This document shows, in pieces, positions 1-9,000 of a stretch of DNA of 64,000 bases; positions within the stretch are counted from its first letter, which is position 1; every line of letters starts with the position of its first letter. The position numbers were made by a program, and so were the translations under genes. Under the pieces are notes generated by a model. The model was not told where the DNA came from. It was given only the letters and a program-made list of their open reading frames with translations, and made no database searches. The stretch is from Porphyromonas circumdentaria (GTDB lineage Bacteria; Bacteroidota; Bacteroidia; Bacteroidales; Porphyromonadaceae). The stretch spans positions 1 to 64,000 of the forward strand of contig NZ_FUXE01000010.1 of the NCBI RefSeq assembly GCF_900167105.1, in the 5' to 3' direction.

Positions 1-381
1 TTAGCACAAGTGGAACGTCTTACACGAAGAAAGATCAAAATACTTGCGGGCGACAGAGGTTATCGGGGCAAGAAAGAGATTAACGGGACTCAGGTTTTAA
101 TTCCAGATACCCCCAAACCCTCAGATAGTAGGTATCAGAAGCGCAAGAAACACAAACTATTCTGCAAGCGAGCAGGCATAGAAGCCACGATTGGACACTT
201 GAAATCAGATCATCGTTTAGGTTGCAACTTTTACAAGGGATTGATAGGGGATGCTATAAACATCCTGCTGGCAGCAGCGGCTTATAACTTCAAAAGAGCC
301 ATGAAAGCTCTTTTACACCTGCTCAAAATAATAAGCGAGAAGCCATGGATGGATGACTTCTCGCTTATCAATGCTTTTTAA
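1..381 (+). mobile_element. IS5-type transposase, 3' part (runs off the left edge)
   Basis: The reading frame is open from the first base of the window, so only the C-terminal part of a DDE transposase is present. The visible part has the IS5-family catalytic signature. A DRGYRG block supplies an acidic residue, and further on there is an F(2)R(3)E(6)K arrangement (R54, E58 and K65 counted from the first in-frame GTG at base 10). The tail has the usual run of small and hydrophobic residues ending in YNFKRAMK. The terminal inverted repeat could not be identified with confidence in the bases after the stop. The start at base 10 is not the true start. The family assignment is secure; the exact IS name is not. 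Confidence 0.88.
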
Positions 382-463
382 GGGGCGACTATTTAGTTGC
401 CGAGCCTTTATTCAATCACACGTGTAAAAAAACTATTCTTCACAGAAGTATAAACGTATTAAG

Positions 464-578
464 GCACACACAATTCTCTATATTTAAACTGAAGATATGT
501 ATACTAAGATTGAATATATATATTTTCAGCTTGAATATATGTATACTAAGATTGAATATAGAGAATTAGTTGTGTGTA
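464..578. repeat. MITE-like element with 21-bp tandem units, copy 1
   Basis: Three 21-bp units sit back to back at 489-509, 510-530 and 531-551, followed by the beginning of a fourth. They share a core like ATATATGTATACTAAGA, and the middle unit ends in TTTTCAGC instead. The block is bracketed by an imperfect inverted repeat: CACACAATTCTCTATATT on the left (about 466-484) and its complement with a small insertion on the right (about 556-577). Closely related blocks lie at 13722-13857 and 42562-42658. The gap from 382 to 783 holds this element and otherwise no gene I can support. Confidence 0.75.
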
Positions 579-783
579 AAGTAATTTTAGAGCCTTTGGC
601 TATATCTTTTCTACCGTTAAAGAGAGTTTTTTGAGACTCGTGTGGAGTTTGTCCAGTCTTTTGTAAAACAGAGAGCTGTTCGGTATGGATCGTAATGCCC
701 CTATCCGCACAAGGTAAAGCCTTATCGACAGTAATAACCAATACTACCCTTGTAAAATCTACAAACAAATAAAGTTTTATTTC

Positions 784-1470
784 TCAACTCTCTTTGGCTC
801 GAGACATAAGAAGTTGCCAGAGCTTATCTTTCGGCACTGGGGCTTCAAGATAAATCTCTTGATGACTCACAGGATGCTCAAAGCGTACTGAATAGCTGAG
901 CAAAGAGATACTACCATCGGGATTGCTCCGAGGAGCACCATACTTCAAATCGCCCTTTATGGGTCTATTCATACCCGATAGCTGTGCTCTGATTTGGTGA
1001 TGCCTACCCGTAAGCAACTCTATCTCCAAGAGCTGATAACGCTCTGCCGTAGCTATCAAACGCCAACGAAGGTGAGCTTGTTTAGCCCCCGGGGTGTTGG
1101 GAGCCACTCGATAGGTTTTGTTCTGTTTGGGGTTACGTAAAAGCCAATCTACACACTCCCCTTGCTGCTCTTTTGAGGCTATCTGTGGCACGATGGCTCG
1201 GTAGGTTTTGTGCACTTTACCCTCGGCAAAGAGTTTATTCATACGTGCCAAAGCCTTGCTCGTTTTGGCAAAAATCACCAACCCTCCTACGGGGCGATCT
1301 AAACGGTGCACCACCCCAACAAATACATTACCTGGCTTGTGGTAGGTCTCTTTTATATATTGACCTACCATCTCTTCTAAAGAAATGTCGCCGGTCTTAT
1401 CGCTATGAACGATTTCGCCCGGCAACTTACTTACAATGATGAGATGATTATCCTCGTAAAGAATCTTCAT
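784..1470 (-). CDS. RluA-family RNA pseudouridine synthase
   Basis: The 228-residue protein is a pseudouridine synthase of the RluA superfamily, which isomerises uridines in rRNA or tRNA. The hallmark HRLDRP block is at residues 55-60, with the catalytic Asp at 58, followed by the GLVIFAKT strand. Near the C-terminus is the RHHQIRAQL substrate-binding block. There is no N-terminal S4 domain, so it is a short single-domain type, and the exact target uridine cannot be told. I chose the ATG at 1470 rather than a longer start at 1491. It gives the usual N-terminus (MKILYEDNHLIIVSK) and overlaps the stop of the upstream fabG by one base (TGATG), which suggests translational coupling. Confidence 0.88.
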   Translation of the reverse strand: MKILYEDNHLIIVSKLPGEIVHSDKTGDISLEEMVGQYIKETYHKPGNVFVGVVHRLDRPVGGLVIFAKTSKALARMNKLFAEGKVHKTYRAIVPQIASKEQQGECVDWLLRNPKQNKTYRVAPNTPGAKQAHLRWRLIATAERYQLLEIELLTGRHHQIRAQLSGMNRPIKGDLKYGAPRSNPDGSISLLSYSVRFEHPVSHQEIYLEAPVPKDKLWQLLMSRAKES

Positions 1471-2216
1471 CAACAATTCATACCACCGCAACAGTGGATT
1501 ACTTGACCCGAAACGTATGCAGACAAATCACTCGCCAAGAAAACGGCTACTCCTGCTACATCTTCAGGCAATCCACCTCTGCGGAGGGGAATTTGTGCTG
1601 CCCACTGCTTCTTAACCTCTTCAGAGAGTGCACCCGTCATGTCTGTAATAATAAATCCAGGAGCGATAGCATTGGCACGGATACCCCTAGAACCTAACTC
1701 TTTAGCTGTACTCTTAGACAAACCAATCATACCTGCTTTAGAAGCTGAATAGTTTGCTTGTCCTGCATTACCACTTACTCCAACCACAGAAGCCATATTG
1801 ATAATGCTACCTGAACGTTGCTTCATCATAATAGGAGCTACGGCATGGGTCAAGTTAAATGCCGACTTCAAATTGACATTAATAACCATATCCCACTGCT
1901 CTTCCGTCATACGGAGCAATAAGCCGTCTCTGGTAATTCCAGCATTATTTACCAATACATCTATCGAACCAAAGTCTGCCACAATCTCTTCTACAACTTT
2001 GTGAGCATCGGAAAAATCTGCCGCATTAGAAACGTAGGCTTTGGCTCTTACACCCATTGCAGTAAGCTCCGCAATAAAAGCCTCTATATCTGTACCTATT
2101 TTTATATCGGTAATTGCTACATCTGCCCCTTCTTTAGCAAACTTTTCAGCAATAGCACGACCAATTCCACGCCCTGCTCCTGTAATAAGAGCGGTTTTTC
2201 CTGTCAATAATTTCAT
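1470..2216 (-). CDS. fabG: 3-oxoacyl-ACP reductase
   Basis: A 248-residue short-chain dehydrogenase that fits FabG, which reduces 3-oxoacyl-ACP with NADPH in the fatty-acid elongation cycle in the cytoplasm. The cofactor-binding TGAGRGIG is at residues 12-19 and NNAG at 90-93. The catalytic tetrad reads N114, S143, Y156 and K160 (YSASK). The C-terminus runs through the usual SGQVIH segment but ends with the less common CCGGMNC. The gene lies 13 bases after the tetR-like gene and overlaps the pseudouridine synthase by one base, so the three probably form one transcription unit. SDR enzymes are hard to tell apart, but the length and the NAGITRD block favour FabG. Confidence 0.9.
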   Translation of the reverse strand: MKLLTGKTALITGAGRGIGRAIAEKFAKEGADVAITDIKIGTDIEAFIAELTAMGVRAKAYVSNAADFSDAHKVVEEIVADFGSIDVLVNNAGITRDGLLLRMTEEQWDMVINVNLKSAFNLTHAVAPIMMKQRSGSIINMASVVGVSGNAGQANYSASKAGMIGLSKSTAKELGSRGIRANAIAPGFIITDMTGALSEEVKKQWAAQIPLRRGGLPEDVAGVAVFLASDLSAYVSGQVIHCCGGMNC

Positions 2217-2229
2217 AATACTATCCTGT

Positions 2230-2886
2230 TTATTTTATGTCTAATATATTCTTTTGTCCAGAAGTTCTATCTCTCTGTAAACCAGAGAAAAGTAATTGTT
2301 TGATTGCTTTGAAAAGCCTTTCAAACTCCTCTTCTTCCATACGATGTGTTTGGCGGTTAATATAAGGAACCTCCAAGCCTTTTATAGAGCCTTGTATCAA
2401 AAGAGCCATCGGCTCAATGTCTGCGATGGAGAAGTTCCCTTTAGCACAACCCTCTTGTAATATATGTGCTATAATTTTACGCTCTTCTACATCAAACTTA
2501 TAACGTACTCGCTCTACCCGACGGATATCGTTAAAGAAGTCTGCTTTGAGAGACCCATTGCGCATAACTAATTGGTAGATGCTCTTCATATGGGTGGCAA
2601 TAAGTTTCAATAGTTTCTCTTCTGAAGGCAAATCGGAAAGAGCAACTGCCTTTAATCGCTCGTACAAATGGTCCAGTTCCCTGCTTACCACAGCGTAGAA
2701 TACATCCATTTTATTCTTAAAATACATGTAAACCGTACGGCGACCACGCTTAGAAGCCTCTGCAATATCATTCATCGTCGTCTTTTCGACTCCAAAACGG
2801 GCAAAGAGCTGACGAGCCACTTCTATAAGCAGATCTTTCGTTCGCGTTGTAGTACTTTTTCTTTTTTGAACCTCTATTTCCTCCAT
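2230..2886 (-). CDS. TetR/AcrR-family transcriptional regulator
   Basis: A 218-residue one-component repressor. The N-terminal helix-turn-helix spans roughly residues 17-63, with the pattern LFARFGVEKTTMNDIA, then GRRTVYMYFKNK. The helical C-terminal half would bind an unknown ligand. The in-frame ATG at 2967 would add 27 poorly matching residues, so I place the start at 2886. A perfect 6-bp inverted repeat (ATGCAC/GTGCAT, 7-bp spacer) lies just upstream of this start and is a good candidate for an autoregulatory operator. The gene heads a run with fabG, which suggests control of fatty-acid or membrane composition. That last point is inference. Confidence 0.85.
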   Translation of the reverse strand: MEEIEVQKRKSTTTRTKDLLIEVARQLFARFGVEKTTMNDIAEASKRGRRTVYMYFKNKMDVFYAVVSRELDHLYERLKAVALSDLPSEEKLLKLIATHMKSIYQLVMRNGSLKADFFNDIRRVERVRYKFDVEERKIIAHILQEGCAKGNFSIADIEPMALLIQGSIKGLEVPYINRQTHRMEEEEFERLFKAIKQLLFSGLQRDRTSGQKNILDIK

Positions 2887-2905
2887 ATGCACAAAAATAG
2901 TGCAT
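2887..2905 (-). promoter_or_regulatory. Candidate operator of the TetR-like regulator
   Basis: ATGCAC-N7-GTGCAT forms a perfect dyad directly before the ATG of the TetR-family gene. TetR repressors often bind such palindromes at their own promoter. The dyad is short, so the call rests mainly on position. Confidence 0.45.
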
Positions 2906-2953
2906 TTTTGCAATGTATGGCAAAGATTCGTAAAGATAGCAGTAGCATATATG

Positions 2954-2996
2954 AAAAACCCTCTCATTCGCTCGTTCCCAGACGAATGAAAGGGTT
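2954..2996 (-). terminator. Intrinsic terminator after sprA
   Basis: On the minus strand a stem formed by AACCCTTTCATTCG and CGAATGAGAGGGTT, with a 12-nt loop, runs into a T tract. It lies about 40 bases after the sprA stop and separates ruvA-sprA from the tetR cluster. Confidence 0.8.
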
Positions 2997-3034
2997 CTCA
3001 AAATTGCTTTTACAGAAAAAAATACTTCGAGGGA

Positions 3035-6000
3035 TTACTGCGTTAGGTTGATACGAAGGCTCACCCCAAAATTACTATTACGAGTTGGGAAGGAAGCCGT
3101 ACTCACCAACGGATGGTTCATATTCCAATCGTAGTAAGCTCTAAGGGTAAGCATCTTACTGAGGGCATAATCTGCACTAAACTTTAAGCTATGTGCTATA
3201 TTCCCATTAGTTGCTTGAGTGAAGTCTTCCTGAATCTTTCGGATCAACATAGAAGACTTATTGTAAGAATAATCCAGTCGCAAGGTCATTGCTCCTCCAG
3301 AAGTAAAGAGAGCATCTTTGGCCTTTGTCGAAGCACGCCTCTTTTTCTTGAGCCCAATCATCGTAAGGAAGTTATCTACCTTATAGCTTATCCCTGCTGT
3401 AAACTCATCAGAGGCAGACTCGACCAACTGAAAAGCAGTAATGTTGAGATTTAGGGTACGACGTTTATTCCATCGAGAAGATAAAGACATACCATTCTTT
3501 ATGGTGACTTCCAAACCAATGAGCGGATTAAACCCTTCCTGCAAAGTAACCCCTGGGATATTAAAAGGCAAAGAAGCAACTCGTTGACCCGAAGACTCGA
3601 CTACACCCGTAGGATTAGCAAGATTACTTGCTGGTACCTCCCTCAAGAATCCAAGAGGCAGAGAGGAGTCTTTAGAAAGTTCTTTCCACCCTAACAAAGA
3701 TTGATAGCCTCCGACCGTATAAGTAGAAGTATAGCCGTGAGAAAGGGCAATATTGCGAAATAGATTTTTGAAAATCGGAAGTTTAGAAAGTCCCGTGTAA
3801 GTCAGATTCCAGTTGGGCAATAAAGCTGTGGGGGCAGGGAAAGGATTTAATTCGATTGAGTTTACATCTCTCTGACTGTAAGCAGCCAAAAAGGCGGGGA
3901 TAAGTACATCAGTACTATTTTCTCTTACGAGCACATTATCTGCCGACGGGTACTGTTTATACAGATCTCTAAAGCGACTTGCAATTATACCCCGTGAGGC
4001 TAAAAAGTCAGAAAAAGCAGGAGAGGCATAGCCGTTTGCACCAACAGGAGTAAAGAAAAACCCTTTAAGTCCTATTGTTGTCATGGTAAAGTTCCCTCCA
4101 TATGTACGAGGCATTCCATCAAAGACGAACTGCGTTTCCTCTCTTTTGGTATCGACCCTGTTGGCTGTAAGAGTTATACGCAAATCTTTGAGAGGCTCCA
4201 AGGTAACGCGGATGGCTAAATTCTCTGTCTGCGAGTAGGCAGAGGGATTTACATTTTCCTGTGCTGTGGTCAGCCAACCATAGCTGGCAGCCTTTTCGAC
4301 ATAACTATTATCTGTAAAACCAAAAGCAAAGTCCCAACCAGGAGCTAATCCTGCCGCTGTACGGCTCTGCCCTCCTGCTGCCTGAATGGAGGGCATAAAT
4401 CCTGGGAGGTTAAGATTGTTCGTCCTATTATAAGTGACATTAATATCTTTCAGCATCATAAGTGAGTAGAGCATATAATTACCAAAAGCACTACCCTCTT
4501 TTGCTTTTCTGGAAGATTTCTCATCTCTGGAAACAATCGTCAACTTAAGAGCAAGAGTATCCTGATTGCGTATTTCCACCGAGTTAGCATCAATTATACG
4601 TGTCTTCAGTTTATAAGTCTTTCCCTCTGTCGTAGTAGCTTTAAGATCTATTTTTTTCGTTCCTAAATTATGCTTTACAACAGTGATACTATCACCTTTT
4701 AACTTTATATCCTGTGTATACTTCTTGGGTTGTAGAGATTTTTTCTCGGTACGTTGTTCCGCCATTCTCTGTCGAGGGGAAGAGTCAAAAGAACTCTTTC
4801 CCATCGCCTTTTCTATATTGGCCAAGAATGGAATTAACTTATAGAGTTGGGTGAAATTCATCGAAAAAGAGCCCTCTATACGCCTTTCATTGCGTATTAT
4901 ATTACCAATAAACTCCCCATTCGGCATACGTGCTCCAAGATCCCAATTATAAGTACCAGTATAAGTGACTGATCCGTTAATCCAGTTCATATAAGGAATA
5001 AGAGAAAAAGGCAACTTCCACGTTAAATTGGCCGTTTGATCGTACTTCATAGGAGTACCAAACTCGGCAATACTCCTATTCACAGAGTCTCTCCAAACTT
5101 TGTATTTATCCGGTTCCAACTCTCTATTAACTTGTAAATAAGGTTCTTCAATACGGGCATTTGTACCCGATTTGAAAGAGAATTGCAGGTTGGTAGTCAA
5201 GTTCCAATTCAGTGCGACAGCCCTATCCCAAAGGAAGTTTTGGAGGAAAGTGGCAGGTAAAGGGGTAGCATCTCCTACTCCAGGGATAAAGTTACGTATC
5301 TGCTGCTCGGAATAATTGCGCAACATGGAGGTAGAGAAACTTATCTTAGAGGGCAAATAGTTTATCTGATAAGACTTCAAAACCTGAACTGCCGAGTTGC
5401 GACTCTTTAACCCCGCAAAAGGCTTCAACGGAGGTAGTACAGGCGAATAATCATAGGTTAGAGCAGCTTGCCAATCCCTTTTACGATCATAAACATAGTC
5501 TGGTGTATTGTGATCTGTTTGACTGTACGAATAGCTTGCCGAGAAGTTTATAGGATCGTATGGCATGGGCGTTTTGCTCTTTATACCTACTCGCATATTG
5601 CTCAAAGAAAAAGCATGAGAACGAGTCTGCGTTACAGCATGACTTGTTATGGAGTCTCGCTCCTCTTTTGTAACCACAGCTTTAATTGCATCTGAAAGGA
5701 GTATATCCTGATCTAACGGATTGTAGCGTGGCGTTATGACCTCATCGGAGAAAGTATAGTAGAGAGGAAGAGTAACCTGTGCTTTTTCGGAAAAGAATCG
5801 ACCCATCTCAAAATTGGCAGAGAGGTTCACTTGACGCAGATCTTCCAATCTACGCTGTGACAATGTTTGATCCAAAGCACCAAAACCTGCTGTTTGCATC
5901 TGTCCACGCACAGCCAAAGTACCCCAGTCACTAACCTTAAGTTGCATGTCTGCATTGGCAGCCCATCCCCCCTGCTCTAAGTAATCACTAAGCCTCATTT

Positions 6001-9000
6001 CATTTACCCAAATCTCTACGCTTTTAATGTCGTGAGCATTATTACGTACTCCAATCATTATGGTCTTAACACTCGACAGAGAGGGATTACCCATTACTGT
6101 GATACTGTTTCTCGGGTTCTTAGGATCAGGTTTACTGTATCGTTTGAAAAAGTCTGCTTCGGCCTGCCCTTCGCTCTTAGCTCTGTTTCGCTCTCTCTTG
6201 AGTTCAGTAAGGACAGAGAGCATGATATCCATCTTGTTCTCTTCTGGCCAAACGGTACGTCTATCTTGGGCTATATCGGTACTATATATACCAAAAGGAG
6301 TAATATTCAGAGGAACAGAATACTCGTAGTAGTTATTTCTGTAATCACTTCCCAAACGAATAAAAACAGACATATCTCCGTTGGAAGTATTTGTTTCGTC
6401 ACTTACCAATCGCTCGGCATGGGTAAAAAGTTCCAAGCGTTTGTAGCGACGGAGGTCTAAACCTGTATTACGGTAAACTGCTCGGGCATCTCCAGGTGCC
6501 AACTTCGTTATTTTGAGGCTCAAAGACTGTTCATTCTGTTGGGTAGTTTGAGAAGCTGAAGGGTCTAAACTACGTAATACACCAGGAGGAAGTACATAGT
6601 TAACGGGCTGACGATCGCCATTTTCTTCAATATTAACGGCACTAACCTCCAAAACTCCCTTAGAAATAGGCTGTAGCAAGGGATCGTGCAACTCTCTCTC
6701 GTATTGCCTCCAATCTCCTCTCACAAGTTTAAAAGTACCGAAGCGCAAGAAAACCTCCTCCTTAAAGTCTGTAAGGAAAAGACGAATAAAACGAATACTC
6801 TTAAAATCGGCTATACCCCCAACCTTTTGATTGAAATCTCTGACGGGGACTTTGAATTGGTACCAACTGACTGTTTCCTGTTTACCATTGGGCAAGGTAA
6901 CCGTAGCAGGACGAACATCTACAATATAGTTTTTGCCTATAACCATCTGATCGGGACGTAAGGCAATTTTATATTGAAAGTACTTTTCGTTCTCATTAAG
7001 GGTATTGTCCTGATTGATATCCTCTACATCAGGTACAATACGACTTGCTATACTATATACATCATTTGTATCCGTAGCTTCGGCACTATTACCCTGTACC
7101 CCGTTGTAGTATTTGTATCGCTCCAAGATGGGGGCTTGCCTTTCGTCGAAACGCCCATTACGATAGTGTAAGAAATTATCCCCTGCAGGGTCATTAAGAG
7201 GGCTCATATCGTCCGCAGCCCAACGCTGGAGGACCTCTGGAGATACTTTATTCTTGACCCCATTCAAATAGCTCACATAGGAAGCCCAAACGCGTTCTTC
7301 CTCATCGGTCAATCCATTAAAGCCGACATCTTGCTTAGCTCTTGCCCCAGGGGAGTTATCAAATGCATATCCTGTACCTTGACGAATGGGCACCTTACCC
7401 CAAACGGTTTCTACCGTAGCCTGTGCGTCGTCATTGAGAGGCATACCATTTTCAAAGAACTTTTTCTCGTCTCTTAATACCTCCTCATTGATTTCCCCAA
7501 GATTTATATAAAAATCTCCCCCTTGGGTAGTACCCTTAGTGTATACAAAGGGATCCAAAAGCCAAAACTCCAAATACTCGATATTAGCAGCCTCAAAATC
7601 ACTCTGGTCTATCTTTCTCATAATCCCCCCCCAGTTCTTTTCTGGATTAGCTAAGGTGCCATCGGGGAGTAAAGCTTGGTCATTCAAATTGTAAGGACCT
7701 CGCTCTTTAGGGTAATAAGATAGGTTGAAAGTCTGCAGATAACTGTAGTGAGACTGCGAAAAATCTCTGTAAGGAAAAAGTTCCTGTATATTAATCTCCC
7801 GTACAAAATGGTTGCTCTGCAGGTCAAGATTATTACGAATGTAAGAAGGCGTTAAGGAGGAATTGGCCCTATTAAACATCGGATCTATGTAAAACCATGC
7901 TAATCGAGCTCTATGCTCTCCGTAACGCACATCGTTAGAAAGGGTTGCTTCTGGGAACAAAACGTTAGCCCCATCTTGATAGGGTGTAGAAGAAAGCATC
8001 CAAGAGTAAGGATTCATCAAGTCGATTGAGTTTTGCGAAGTTTCAAAATCATCGATATAACTATACCCTTTGGCATAACGCCCCTCATAGTGCCCTGGTA
8101 TTAAGTGGGCAAACTCTGCATTGAATCGCAGTTCACTTGGCTGGGTCAGATTGAGAAAAGGCAACTTATCGACCCAATTGGTTAAACCTTGCCAATCTGT
8201 TCTATAGCTCAAATTCATTCCCCAGAGCGTGTTGCGCATAGACTCGCTCCCTATAGGAGTTTTCGTCGTCAGAGGCATCTCGCTCAAATGCATAAAAGTC
8301 CCCCCAAAGACCAAATCTTTGGTAAAGTGATAGTTCATATCCAACCCCACCATTGTTTTACGCTGCATATTCATCAGCCCTCTATTCTCGAGAGATACAT
8401 CTACACGTGTTCCGCTGTTGAGGATAGATTCGTTGAGGATGGTTACCGTACCCATGGCGTAGTTGACCGTATAATCAACGTTCTCTGTGAGGGTAACACC
8501 TCCCGCGGTAACTCGTACCGACCCAGGGGTAACATTAGCAATGCCTGCCCCGAGACTGATTTGTCCACTTGAGGAGGCTTTATACTCTCCACGCAAGATG
8601 AATTTATCTTTCTCTGTTACCTGACGTGCTGCAACCGCGGTGGTGTCGTAGATCTCTTGATAGACATATTTGTCTGCAATCACGGGGTCGCCTATTTTTC
8701 TTCGCAAAGTCGCACCGAAGGGCTCAACCGTGGAGAAAATAATCCAACCACGCTGGGGATTTACGGTATAGCCACGCACAAAGTCAAAAACGCCATCGGG
8801 GTGCGCTTCGTTGCGTCTATCCAATCGATCCATATCTAAGGTTCTTATCAGAAGCTGTCCCTTGGTGGGTCCTTCATTGAGATAAGGTATAGCCGTACCC
8901 AGTTTATCATCTTTGTAGAGAATATCTAAACGGAAGCGATCTTCCTGCAGATCTGAAACATTAGTTCCTAAGGAATATATGTTGCGCATCATAAAGTACC

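Noticed and set aside
526-768. 80-codon minus-strand reading frame near the IS end
   Set aside because: Its C-terminal part runs into the 21-bp repeat element, it has no recognisable domain, and the composition is not protein-like.
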